NCBI GenBank assembly: GCA_002428735.1
Contig: DIXO01000076.1
Span: forward strand, 1-23,812
Length of the DNA stretch: 23,812 bases
Origin: Syntrophaceae bacterium UBA6078
Lineage (GTDB): Bacteria > Desulfobacterota > Syntrophia > Syntrophales > UBA2210
Reading direction: 5' to 3'
Within the stretch, counting starts at the first letter, position 1, and each line of letters opens with the position of its first letter. A program made the translations under genes and the position numbers. Under the pieces are notes generated by a model. The model saw only the letters and a program-made list of their open reading frames with translations. It searched no databases and was not told the DNA's origin. Below are positions 1 to 7,890 of the stretch, in pieces.

Positions 1-12
1 CGTCCGCCTCAT
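1..12 (-). CDS. Start of a gene running off the left edge (possible istA transposase)
   Basis: Only four codons are visible: ATG AGG CGG ACG, encoding Met-Arg-Arg-Thr. The ATG is preceded two bases upstream by a purine-rich ribosome-binding site at about 15-24 on the minus strand. The position just inside the repeated terminus fits istA of an IS21-type element, but the product cannot be identified from four residues. Confidence 0.35.
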
Positions 13-41
13 AACCTCCTCCTTACAGCGGCTATTGTAAA

Positions 42-83
42 CCGGACAGATTGCGTGCTACAGACCCGGACATATTACGTGCT
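42..83. repeat. Two tandem 18-bp direct repeats, 24-bp period
   Basis: Copies at 42-59 and 66-83 share CCGGACA, ATT and CGTGCT in the same register and differ at only two of 18 positions. The 24-bp period is a little over two helical turns, as expected for adjacent protein-binding sites. They most likely are transposase-binding repeats at an IS21-like end, or alternatively arm-type or regulatory sites of the adjacent integrative element. Confidence 0.7.
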
Positions 84-107
84 CCTGACAAATAATCGGA
101 AAGATAA

Positions 108-136
108 TTGACCAAGGCACGATTGAAGTCTATAAT
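108..136 (+). promoter_or_regulatory. Sigma-70-type promoter for the integrase gene
   Basis: A -35 box TTGACC (108-113) and a perfect -10 box TATAAT (131-136) are separated by 17 bp. Transcription would start near 143, giving a leader of about 46 nt before the ribosome-binding site and ATG at 189. No operator-like palindrome was recognised over it. Confidence 0.75.
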
Positions 137-188
137 CCTTCTCACGGGAAATCAGACCTGATCAAGGGACCCATAAAGGAGATACACA

Positions 189-1283
189 ATGGGTCTATAT
201 AGAAGAGGATCAGTCTGGTGGATGAGTTTTTCTCAAAATGGTCGGCAGTTCAGGCGCTCAACAGAGACGGAAGACAGGAAGCTGGCCATACGGATCTTTG
301 ACAAACTAAAAGGGGAGCTTGCAGAAGGAAAGTGGTTTGAGAAAGTGCCTGTTGAGAAGCATACCTTCGGGGAACTTATGGACAAGTATCTGCAAGAGCA
401 CTCATCCGTTAATAAGGTGAAAAAATCCCACCTCAGGGATAAAGGGATGGCGAAAAACCTTCTCAGCTTTTTCAAAAACAGGAATCTGACAGATATTACT
501 TCTGCCATGATCTCTGATTACAAGGTTAAACGTCGAAAGGATGGGGTATCGCCCCGCACTATCAACTATGAACTGACGATGATGAGTCATGCCTTTAATC
601 TTGCCAGTCTGGAATGGGAATGGGTCAAGGACAATCCTGTCAGGCGGGTCAGGAAAGACCGGGTAAACAACTTTATTGAACGCTGGTTGACTCCTGAGGA
701 AGAGAAAAGGCTTCTTTGCGTATCGGCGCCGTGGCTTCGGGATATAATCATATTTGCCATCCATACGGGGCTTCGCCAGAGCGAGATACTTGATCTAAGG
801 TGGTCGCAGATTGATCTGGTACGGCGAACGATGACAATCTTCGAACAGAAGAACCGGGGGATCGACACCCTGCCCTTGAATGAGACAGCCGTAAGTGTCT
901 TAACTGAACGGTATCGCCACCGCTCTTCGGAGTTTGATCATGTGTTTCCCAGTGCCAATAATACCAGGATCGACAACATGAACCTCGTCAGGGCCTTCAA
1001 GAGAGTAATGAGAAAAGCGGAGGTTCATAACTTCCGTTTCCATGATCTGCGGCACACGTTCGCAACCCGTCTTGTTCAGTCGGGGGTCGGCATCTACGAG
1101 GTACAGAGGCTGGGAAGATGGAAGAGTCCTTCAATGGTAATGCGATATGCCCATCATAATATCGAAAGTCTCAGGGCATCCATAGAGGTTATGGACCGTT
1201 TTGAGGGGGCGATTATCACAAATTTATCACACCCTCAAAAAAACAGGGGTCACAAGTCACATCTGAGACTCGTAAACCCCTGA
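189..1283 (+). CDS. Tyrosine site-specific recombinase (phage/island integrase)
   Basis: This complete 364-aa integrase probably catalyses integration and excision of a mobile element at the adjacent tRNA-Arg gene. The N-terminal part has a short basic arm-binding-like segment (about 1-50) and a SAM-like core-binding domain (about 58-145). The catalytic domain (about 165-335) carries the tyrosine-recombinase residues: Arg196 in HTGLRQSE, probable Lys221, His285 and Arg288 in HDLRH, Trp311 in the usual second-His position (GRWKS), and nucleophile Tyr320. The ATG follows AAAGGAG at good spacing and a near-consensus promoter at 108-136. The gene reads toward the tRNA and ends 7 bp from its CCA end, the usual geometry for an element inserted at a tRNA 3' end. 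It looks intact and, by eye, is less GC-rich than the genes to the right, consistent with transfer. Confidence 0.95.
   Translation: MGLYRRGSVWWMSFSQNGRQFRRSTETEDRKLAIRIFDKLKGELAEGKWFEKVPVEKHTFGELMDKYLQEHSSVNKVKKSHLRDKGMAKNLLSFFKNRNLTDITSAMISDYKVKRRKDGVSPRTINYELTMMSHAFNLASLEWEWVKDNPVRRVRKDRVNNFIERWLTPEEEKRLLCVSAPWLRDIIIFAIHTGLRQSEILDLRWSQIDLVRRTMTIFEQKNRGIDTLPLNETAVSVLTERYRHRSSEFDHVFPSANNTRIDNMNLVRAFKRVMRKAEVHNFRFHDLRHTFATRLVQSGVGIYEVQRLGRWKSPSMVMRYAHHNIESLRASIEVMDRFEGAIITNLSHPQKNRGHKSHLRLVNP
1213..1261 (+). repeat. Cluster of four short TCACA direct repeats beside the tRNA junction
   Basis: TTATCACA occurs at 1213-1220 and again at 1224-1231, exactly 11 bp apart. TCACA recurs at 1250-1254 and 1257-1261. 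The cluster lies in the last codons of the integrase gene, 30-80 bp from the presumed crossover in the tRNA 3' end. Short, helically phased direct repeats near att sites often bind integrase or excisionase, but a chance match in coding sequence is possible. Confidence 0.35.
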
Positions 1284-1290
1284 TATTGTA

Positions 1291-1367
<77 letters not shown>

Positions 1368-1388
1368 ACGGTTCGTAAAAAGAACGTT

Positions 1389-1417
1389 CTTGTAGACACT
1401 TTGCCTGTATTTGTCAA
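1389..1417 (-). promoter_or_regulatory. Promoter of tRNA-Arg
   Basis: On the minus strand a perfect TTGACA (+ coordinates 1412-1417) is followed after 17 bp by TACAAG (1389-1394), a moderate -10 box. The tRNA 5' end at 1367 is 22 bp beyond the -10, as expected for a short tRNA leader. Confidence 0.65.
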
Positions 1418-1420
1418 GAC

Positions 1421-1439
1421 AAAACACGGCGCGCACCGT
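1421..1439 (-). terminator. Small stem-loop with U run at the end of the large secreted-protein gene
   Basis: On the minus strand, ACGGT pairs with GCCGT around a GCGC loop (1439-1426), followed by GTTTTG. The stem begins at the stop codon of the upstream gene and precedes the tRNA promoter, a sensible position for a terminator. With only 5 bp of stem it would be weak. Confidence 0.4.
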
Positions 1440-4288
1440 CACCGCACATACCCCGCCACCCCGTCGTACACATACCCCTTTCTGCCTGAACCTTCTCCCT
1501 TGGCGTCCGTTGTGTACCAGTACGATTCCGTCTGAGGATTGTACCATCGGTACAGATCCCGGGTATGGGGGAGCTTCAGGGTCGCAATGTTTCCGATCGG
1601 GCCATCCAGTATGTATCCCGCCATGGAACGCTTCCCCCCCGCCGGGTCATAAGAGTAAAAATGAGTTCCCTTTATCGGGTTGTGCCACTGGAGAAATTCC
1701 GCGGTCCCCGTTGTCCCCTTGCGGAAGAGCCTGAAAAGCGGCCCGTCTCTCCGATATCCCTGCGTGACAAGTTCACCCTGATCATCCCCGGAGGACAAAC
1801 GAATATCCGCCCCTTTTGTGTACCGGTAGATATCTATTAATTCAGGCCCTTTAAGGCTGGCAACTTCAAGCGACACATCAACGATCTCCACCCGTTCGTC
1901 AGAATAAAATATGATGTTCTCGCCATAGAAACCGGGAAGCAATCCTTCAGGGTTCACCGTGACGGTAATGTAATCCACCTCATTGGCCGTCGTTCCCCGT
2001 TCAGGTGAAACCCTGATCCATCCCCTTTTCCCTGCCATGAGGTCCGAGGTATACAGCCGCACACCTTCAAACTCCGCAGTCCCCTCTCTCACAACCAAGA
2101 CCAGTGTATGCGTTTCATCCTCTTTGAGGCCTTCTGCCGCCGCGAACTCGACTCGCTCCCTCTCATCGGAGTAACAATCTATCTCACCCGTCAAACGACC
2201 GTCGACAAAAACCTCCACGGTGCCGCCGGGAATATCCTTCCACAGGAATACAGTGATACCGCTCCCTGAGAAGGAATACCGGAATGCTGCGTCTCCCCCG
2301 GTGCTGGATGGATACCCTCGCTTTTCCGTCCAATCGCCGGAGGTGTAAGCGCTGTCTTTCAGATAGCTGGGCACCTGATAGCGCTGCGTTCCGGAAACAG
2401 CCTCATTCGCGAAGGAGATATATCGCCCCTTTTCATATGCGATCCCTCGGAAGGTTCTTCTCCCTCCCTGCACAATCGCGCTCCATGTGAGGATTTTCTC
2501 CCCCCTGTTTCGCAATTCGATCTTCTTTACCAGTTTTCCCTCGGCCGCAACCCTGCCAAAGTTTATCCCGAGGGGATGTATCACCATGGCGGAACGGGAT
2601 TTCTTTTCCGCCAAGGTAAATTTCAGGAACACGGTCCGTTCTCCGTTCTTAAAATGCAACTTTAACTCTTCGTTATAATCCCCTACAGGCAGTTGTTTTT
2701 CAAAGAACACTGAGTTCAGGCTTGTCTCAAGGCGTATCAGGACGTTCAACCGTTCCGCCGTAGATAAACCATCGTTCTCAACCACAGCGGACTCCACAGA
2801 GACGCGAAGCCGATTCCCGGATCTTCCCGCCGTGTCGGAAAGGATTTCGCCATCTACAGAGGACCAGCCGTCCACTCCCTGTACCTGCCAGAGGAGTTCC
2901 CCTCCCCCCACATTCCTGAGCGCAATGGTTGCCTTGGATGACTCGCCGGGTCCGATGGCGCCTAAATCCAGTTCACGCGGGGATACGAGAAGAACAGGAA
3001 TGGCAGGAGGCTCTTCGATAGTGACTACCGCCCCATTGCTCTTCACCTCACCCTTCAGGCAGCTGATTTCCGTCTGACCGGGAGCGCCGGCTATAAAGAT
3101 GGGCTTCCTGCGCAGGAAAGATCCAACGGATGGATCAGAGAGAATCCACCTGCACCCGGATCCGCTTGAAAGATCGGTCCTGCTCCCGTCCGACCAGATG
3201 CCGGTCGCGCGAAACAGCATCCTGTCATGAACCGCCATCCTGATGGAAACCGGGGTGAGGGATATGGATGTCAGGGATAGAACGTTGATGGGGAAGGTTA
3301 TCCGCTCATCCCCTCCGTTTGACCGTATCATGATAGCCCCTTCGTGCTTTCCATCCGGCAGACCGGAGGTGTCCACGGCAATACTCACCTGCCCGGAATC
3401 TGTGCCGCGCAGCGGGCTTTCCCCGTGAAGCAAGGGCGTACCGCCTCCCACTATGAGCCAAGGAACACTGCCGGTAACCTCCCACTCCAGATTCTCCGCA
3501 CCGGCGTTCCGCACGGAGAGGGAAAGGGTTGCCCGGGAATCTTTTTCCATGCGATCGAGGGTGATCTTCGGCATATATACCTTCAGGAGCGGACCGTCGA
3601 GGGCCTCGACCGGTATGGTCGAGGAGGGGCTCGTTACTCCCCCTTCTCGCGCAAACACTCGCACGTTCCCCACCGATTTGCCGAGCAGAAGACCGTCTTC
3701 GTCGAGGAAAGAAGCCACCCGATCGTTCTCCGAGATCCAACGAACCGTATCAGTTATTTCCTTTCTCGAACCGTCCGAGTACAAACCGATGGCGCCCACC
3801 TGCACCTTTCTCCCGACCTGCGCGGCAACGGTGGGCGGCACCAAAGCGATGCTTCTCAATACCGGGGGGGATGCGGCGTCACTTCCCTGCAGGACAGTGA
3901 TAGTAACCGGGATCGTCCTGGTCCCGGAAGAGGTGACAATGATTATGTGAGTGGTATGGCGCCCCAGGGAAAGACCGCGCGGGTCCGCCGTGACCGACAG
4001 GGTCTGTATATCGTTCACCACGACGCCCGAATAGGCATCAAGGGTCAGCCAGGGTTCCATCCACTTGACCCCCCATCGTACCTCACCCCTTCCGCCAATC
4101 GTAATTGAACGGGCCGCGGTCTCGGAATTTCGCATAACACCAAAATCTATGGATTCGGGCGTTATGGAGAGGACGGGACTCCCGGTCAGAGAAAAGGCTG
4201 CCGTCGATCCCGGAAGAAGCAGAATCAGGATCAGGGCAACAAAAATAATGTTTTTTATTTTCAACACTCTCGTATTCCTCATTTTCAT
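1439..4288 (-). CDS. Secreted multidomain protein with BACON-like, Big_2-like and DUF5648-like modules; function unknown
   Basis: About 949 aa. The N-terminus is a Sec signal: basic segment, hydrophobic run (about 14-25), likely cleavage after STAA near residue 31. It continues as beta-sandwich modules: BACON-like (about 38-134), Big_2-like Ig (145-225, YSDGSRKEITDTVRW), BACON-like (236-338), Big_2-like (339-425), BACON-like (432-560), and a fourth BACON-like unit (567-810) split at about 609-755 by a jelly-roll-like insertion. The C-terminal 135 residues contain two DUF5648-like repeats (HNPIKGTHFYSY; YRWYNPQTESYWYTT). No transmembrane anchor or sorting signal follows, so it is probably exported and may bind glycans or proteins; no catalytic motif was recognised. 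The start is uncertain: ATG 4288 has no clear ribosome-binding site, GTG 4315 is possible, and a GTG about 21 bases downstream follows GAGG. It appears monocistronic. Confidence 0.85.
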   Translation of the reverse strand: MKMRNTRVLKIKNIIFVALILILLLPGSTAAFSLTGSPVLSITPESIDFGVMRNSETAARSITIGGRGEVRWGVKWMEPWLTLDAYSGVVVNDIQTLSVTADPRGLSLGRHTTHIIIVTSSGTRTIPVTITVLQGSDAASPPVLRSIALVPPTVAAQVGRKVQVGAIGLYSDGSRKEITDTVRWISENDRVASFLDEDGLLLGKSVGNVRVFAREGGVTSPSSTIPVEALDGPLLKVYMPKITLDRMEKDSRATLSLSVRNAGAENLEWEVTGSVPWLIVGGGTPLLHGESPLRGTDSGQVSIAVDTSGLPDGKHEGAIMIRSNGGDERITFPINVLSLTSISLTPVSIRMAVHDRMLFRATGIWSDGSRTDLSSGSGCRWILSDPSVGSFLRRKPIFIAGAPGQTEISCLKGEVKSNGAVVTIEEPPAIPVLLVSPRELDLGAIGPGESSKATIALRNVGGGELLWQVQGVDGWSSVDGEILSDTAGRSGNRLRVSVESAVVENDGLSTAERLNVLIRLETSLNSVFFEKQLPVGDYNEELKLHFKNGERTVFLKFTLAEKKSRSAMVIHPLGINFGRVAAEGKLVKKIELRNRGEKILTWSAIVQGGRRTFRGIAYEKGRYISFANEAVSGTQRYQVPSYLKDSAYTSGDWTEKRGYPSSTGGDAAFRYSFSGSGITVFLWKDIPGGTVEVFVDGRLTGEIDCYSDERERVEFAAAEGLKEDETHTLVLVVREGTAEFEGVRLYTSDLMAGKRGWIRVSPERGTTANEVDYITVTVNPEGLLPGFYGENIIFYSDERVEIVDVSLEVASLKGPELIDIYRYTKGADIRLSSGDDQGELVTQGYRRDGPLFRLFRKGTTGTAEFLQWHNPIKGTHFYSYDPAGGKRSMAGYILDGPIGNIATLKLPHTRDLYRWYNPQTESYWYTTDAKGEGSGRKGYVYDGVAGYVR

Positions 4289-4498
4289 GACGCACAACGA
4301 ACGGCTGCACCCCACGGTACCGAAACCGCCATTTCCATCGTGCGCCAGATTGGTGAAATTATTATAAGTGGCGGACTATGTCAAGAAAAGGGGAGATCAA
4401 AAAGACTTGACACCCTTCGAATAGAGCATATATAGTCCCGGCCCTGGCAATCACCCATAACAGGGAACCCTTACGCCCGTTTCTTTTATCGATAAAAA
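4289..4498. other. Divergent intergenic region between the secreted-protein gene and dprA
   Basis: This 210-bp region holds promoters in both directions and no gene. Rightward: TTGACA/TATATA at 4407-4434. Leftward: a TTGACA at 4384-4379 with only a weak -10 at 17-bp spacing (TAATTT); a perfect TATAAT at 4366-4361 is too close (12 bp) to pair with it. The two -35 boxes lie back to back about 22 bp apart, so one bound regulator could affect both genes; that is inference. Confidence 0.5.
4407..4434 (+). promoter_or_regulatory. Promoter of the dprA-topA-trmFO operon
   Basis: A perfect -35 TTGACA (4407-4412) is followed after 16 bp by TATATA (4429-4434); TATAGT two bases on gives an 18-bp alternative. 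Transcription would start near 4442, about 57 nt before the dprA ATG. Confidence 0.75.
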
Positions 4499-5623
4499 AT
4501 GAATCCTCCCGATCTGAAATACTGGCTTGCGCTGAAGTTGACACAGGGCGTTGGGAATGTGGGATTCAAAAATCTTGTCACGGCCTTCGGTTCTCCACGC
4601 GCCGTCTTCGAAGCGTCGGTGGCGGCCCTCCAGCAGGTTCCCCACATCACGCAGAAAGTGGCGCGGAATATCGAGGACTTCAAGGCCTGGCAGCCGGTAG
4701 AACGGGAACTGGAAATGGCGGACAGGCTGGGTGTCTCGATCGTTACCTCCGATTCTCCCCTCTATCCTCCGCTGCTTTTGAACATATACGATTTTCCCCC
4801 TGTTCTATACGTGAAGGGAACGCTCTCTCAACGCGACGTACCTCTCGCAGTGGTCGGCTCCCGGATGGCGAGCACCTACGGAAGGTTCACAACGGAGCGC
4901 CTCTGCCGTGAACTTGCCTTGTCGGGGGTAACCGTTGTCAGCGGCATGGCGCGGGGCATCGACTCCGCTGCCCATACCGGGGCCCTCGCGGGAAAGGGGA
5001 GGACCATCGCCGTTCTGGGTTCGGGGCTGGATGTCGTGTATCCTCCCGAGAACAGGGGGCTGTTTGAAAGGATAGCGGAAAGCGGCGCCGTAATAACCGA
5101 ATTCCCCTTCTCAGCCGAGCCCTTGGCCGCCAACTTCCCCGCCCGGAACAGGATTATCAGCGGCATCTCACTGGGGGTTGTGGTGGTGGAGGCGGGCGAA
5201 AAGAGCGGTTCCCTGATCACGGCGCGGGTCGCCCTGGAACAGGGGAGAGAGGTCTTTGCCGTTCCGGGGAGTATCGATTCGCCGGGGACGAAAGGGACCC
5301 ACCGGCTCATACGGGAAGGGGCGAAGCTGGTTGAAAGTACGCAGGATATCCTTGATGAGATTCTCCCCCAGATTGATCTCCCGCAAATACAGGACAAACC
5401 GGCCGTGGATGCCGCCAGTGAAAAAGGAGCAATGTCATTCGGCGAACTCGAAGACGTCGAACAGACTATTCTCAAGGCACTCGGCACCAAACCGATACAC
5501 ATAGATACCCTGGCAGCCGATACGGGCTATCAGATACAGAATCTCCTGGGAATCCTGATGTCGCTGGAATTGAAAGGCCGCGTCACGCAGCTTCCCGGCA
5601 AGACATTTGTAGCAAAGGAGTAA
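4499..5623 (+). CDS. dprA: DNA-processing protein DprA (Smf)
   Basis: A 374-aa DprA, a cytoplasmic protein that binds incoming single-stranded DNA and loads RecA; in bacteria not known to be transformable its role is unsettled. Residues 1-70 form a SAM/HhH-like N-terminal domain. The Rossmann-like DprA core (about 80-290) shows VGSR (119-122), SGMARGID (148-155), FPARNRIISG (213-222) and KSGSLITA (235-242). A C-terminal winged-helix-like domain (about 313-374) matches the longer DprA form. The ATG lacks a clear ribosome-binding site, but the next strong core residues begin only a few codons later and the promoter at 4407-4434 sits correctly. It is the first gene of dprA-topA-trmFO, 2 bp before topA, an arrangement also seen in other bacteria. 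Confidence 0.97.
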   Translation: MNPPDLKYWLALKLTQGVGNVGFKNLVTAFGSPRAVFEASVAALQQVPHITQKVARNIEDFKAWQPVERELEMADRLGVSIVTSDSPLYPPLLLNIYDFPPVLYVKGTLSQRDVPLAVVGSRMASTYGRFTTERLCRELALSGVTVVSGMARGIDSAAHTGALAGKGRTIAVLGSGLDVVYPPENRGLFERIAESGAVITEFPFSAEPLAANFPARNRIISGISLGVVVVEAGEKSGSLITARVALEQGREVFAVPGSIDSPGTKGTHRLIREGAKLVESTQDILDEILPQIDLPQIQDKPAVDAASEKGAMSFGELEDVEQTILKALGTKPIHIDTLAADTGYQIQNLLGILMSLELKGRVTQLPGKTFVAKE

Positions 5624-5625
5624 CC

Positions 5626-7890
5626 GTGCCTCACTCGCTCATCATTGTTGAATCTCCAACCAAGGTCAAAACCATCAAGAAATACTTGGGCTCTGAATTT
5701 GAGGTGAAGGCCTCCGTGGGACATATCAAAGACCTCCCCAAGAGCAGGCTGGGGATCGATCTCGACAATAACTTCGAGCCGATCTATGAAGTCATCAACG
5801 AAAAGAAGAAGGTCATTGCCGACCTCAAAAAATCGGCGCAGAAAGCGGACACAATCTTTCTGGCCCCCGACCCCGACCGCGAGGGGGAGGCCATCGCGTG
5901 GCATGTGGCAAGCGAGATAGACGGAAAGAAAAAGATCTACCGTGTCCTCTTCAACGATCTCACGAAGAAGACCGTCATGGCGGCCATTCGCAATCCTCTC
6001 GAACTGAACGGCAACAAATACGAGGCCCAGCAGACCAGGCGCATCCTTGACCGGCTGGTAGGATACCAGATCAGCCCCATCCTCTGGAAGAAGGTGCGGC
6101 GGGGCTTGAGCGCAGGCCGGGTTCAATCGGTTGCAGTCAGGATCATCTGCGACCGGGAGGCCGAAATCGCCGCCTTTGTGTCGCAAGAATACTGGAACAT
6201 CACCGCTCTGCTCGAAGGGGGCAATCCCCCTCCCTTCGAGGCGCGACTGACCAGAATAGGGGGGAAGAAAATCGACCTGAAAAACGAGGCGCAGACACGG
6301 GCGACTCTCGAAGAACTGAAGGGCGTCCCCTTTATCGTTGGCACAGTGGAAAAGAAGGAGGTCAAGCGCTCGCCGGCCCCTCCCTTTACCACCAGCAAAC
6401 TCCAGCAAGAGGCGTCGCGGAAGCTGCGCTTCACGGCAAAAAAGACGATGAGCGTAGCGCAGCGGCTCTACGAGGGGATGGCTCTGGGAGAAGAAGGCCC
6501 TGTCGGTCTCATCACCTACATGCGGACCGATTCGGTCCGCATCGCCGCAGAAGCTCTCGAAGAGGCGAGAGACTATATCGGAAAGACCTACGGGAAAGAG
6601 TTTCTCCCTCCCAAAGCGCGGGTCTTCAAGTCATCCAAATCTGCCCAGGATGCCCATGAGGCGATACGGCCGACGGGAACAGCGTACGCGCCGGACAGGA
6701 TTAAACGCTACCTCAAAGGGGACGAATTTCGCCTCTATCAGCTCATATGGAATCGCTTTATCGCGAGCCAGATGAATCCCGCTGTCTTCGATCAGACGGG
6801 TGTCGATATCCTGGCGGGCCGATGTCTCTTTCATGCTCAGGGCTCTATCATGAAGTTTCCCGGATTTACTGCCGTTTACACCGAATCCAGCGACAAGGAT
6901 GATGATAACGGCGGTGGAGAGGCGGGAGATTCGAATGGGTCGAGACTCCCCCATGTCTCCGAAGGAGAGAATCTCCGACTGCTCTCGCTGGAGCCGCAGC
7001 AAAGTTTCACCCAGCCGCCGCCCCGCTTCTCAGAGGCAACCTTGGTCAAAGAGCTTGAAGAAAAAGGGATCGGGCGGCCCAGCACGTACGCCGCCATTAT
7101 CAGCACCATACAGAACAGAGATTACGTTAGTCTGGAAAAAGGGAGATTTCATCCCACGGACCTCGGCGCCGTGGTCAACGAACTCCTCGTGGAAAATTTT
7201 CCCAACATTATGGATGTGAAATTCACCGCTTCCATGGAAGACCGGCTGGACATGATCGAGGAGGGAAAGGTCACGCGGCGCGAAACGCTGGAAGATTTTT
7301 ATACCCCTTTTAAGGCAGAGCTGGAGAAGGCCGGCGAAGAGATGCGGAACATCAAGCGGGAGGAGACACCCACCGATCTCGTCTGTGACAAGTGCCAAAG
7401 CCCCATGGTGATCAAATGGGGGAAGAACGGGAAATTCCTGGCCTGCTCCAACTATCCGGCCTGTAAGAACACGGGGAACATCGCGCAGGACGAGAACGGC
7501 GAGATCGCCAAGGCGGAGGCGACAACGACCGACGTCATCTGCGACGTATGCGGAAAACCCATGGTGATCAAGGAGGGGCGGTTCGGCCGTTTCCTTGGCT
7601 GCTCGGGATATCCTGAATGCACGAATACGAAACCGCTCGACACGGGAGTCAAGTGCCCCCAGGAAGGGTGCGATGGTACCCTCTGCGAAAGGCGATCCAA
7701 GAGGGGAAAAACCTTCTACGGCTGTTCATCCTACCCGAAGTGCACCTACGCCCTGTGGGACCGTCCCATACCGGAAAGCTGCCCCGTCTGCGGTCACCCC
7801 TTCCTCGTGGAAAAATTCTACCGGGGAAGAGGACCGGTCAAGGTGTGCCCCAGCAAGGGATGCGGTTACAAGGAACAGGGAAACGAGTGA
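5626..7890 (+). CDS. topA: DNA topoisomerase I (type IA)
   Basis: A 754-aa type IA topoisomerase that relaxes negative supercoils by transient single-strand cleavage. The Toprim domain (about 4-115) contains acidic Glu9 and DPDRE (82-86). Catalytic Tyr298 lies in GLITYMRTDS, and HEAIRPT (344-350) and GIGRPSTYA are also conserved. A hydrophilic acidic-glycine insert (about 421-440) interrupts the core. The C-terminus has four consecutive four-cysteine zinc-ribbon modules (about 587-613, 639-665, 677-706, 719-746) that bind single-stranded DNA in this family. The start is GTG, preceded by AAAGGAG at the dprA stop codon. Its stop overlaps the trmFO start by 4 bp, implying coupled translation. 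Confidence 0.98.
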   Translation: MPHSLIIVESPTKVKTIKKYLGSEFEVKASVGHIKDLPKSRLGIDLDNNFEPIYEVINEKKKVIADLKKSAQKADTIFLAPDPDREGEAIAWHVASEIDGKKKIYRVLFNDLTKKTVMAAIRNPLELNGNKYEAQQTRRILDRLVGYQISPILWKKVRRGLSAGRVQSVAVRIICDREAEIAAFVSQEYWNITALLEGGNPPPFEARLTRIGGKKIDLKNEAQTRATLEELKGVPFIVGTVEKKEVKRSPAPPFTTSKLQQEASRKLRFTAKKTMSVAQRLYEGMALGEEGPVGLITYMRTDSVRIAAEALEEARDYIGKTYGKEFLPPKARVFKSSKSAQDAHEAIRPTGTAYAPDRIKRYLKGDEFRLYQLIWNRFIASQMNPAVFDQTGVDILAGRCLFHAQGSIMKFPGFTAVYTESSDKDDDNGGGEAGDSNGSRLPHVSEGENLRLLSLEPQQSFTQPPPRFSEATLVKELEEKGIGRPSTYAAIISTIQNRDYVSLEKGRFHPTDLGAVVNELLVENFPNIMDVKFTASMEDRLDMIEEGKVTRRETLEDFYTPFKAELEKAGEEMRNIKREETPTDLVCDKCQSPMVIKWGKNGKFLACSNYPACKNTGNIAQDENGEIAKAEATTTDVICDVCGKPMVIKEGRFGRFLGCSGYPECTNTKPLDTGVKCPQEGCDGTLCERRSKRGKTFYGCSSYPKCTYALWDRPIPESCPVCGHPFLVEKFYRGRGPVKVCPSKGCGYKEQGNE

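Larger units (their letters stand above)
1..90 (-). mobile_element. Terminal part of an IS21-like insertion sequence, continuing off the left edge
   Basis: Read on the minus strand, the stretch starts with TGT at 90-88, carries two near-identical 18-bp repeats spaced 24 bp apart (66-83 and 42-59), and then a strong ribosome-binding site (AAGGAGGAGG) followed by an ATG at 12-10 that reads off the window. Tandem repeats inside a TGT-type terminus just upstream of the first transposase gene are known from the IS21 (istA/istB) family. The family call is therefore inference from layout, because no transposase sequence is visible. If correct, the IS boundary is at about 90, only about 100 bp upstream of the integrase gene. 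The repeats could instead be binding sites belonging to the neighbouring integrative element. Confidence 0.45.

Noticed and set aside
1244..1282. Inverted repeat CAGGGGT / ACCCCTG as an integrase terminator
   Set aside because: A 7-bp stem with a 25-base loop and no following U run is unlikely to terminate transcription.
3344..4108. 254-codon plus-strand open frame and shorter companions across 1565-4108
   Set aside because: Antisense to the large secreted protein, low-complexity composition, no ribosome-binding site or recognisable domain.
5530..6408. 292-codon minus-strand open frame
   Set aside because: Antisense to the dprA end and the topA Toprim and core region; no family resemblance.
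7617..7886. Long N-terminal extension of the trmFO frame
   Set aside because: It lies inside the topA zinc-ribbon coding region in another frame; the GTG at 7887 matches the TrmFO family start and has a ribosome-binding site.
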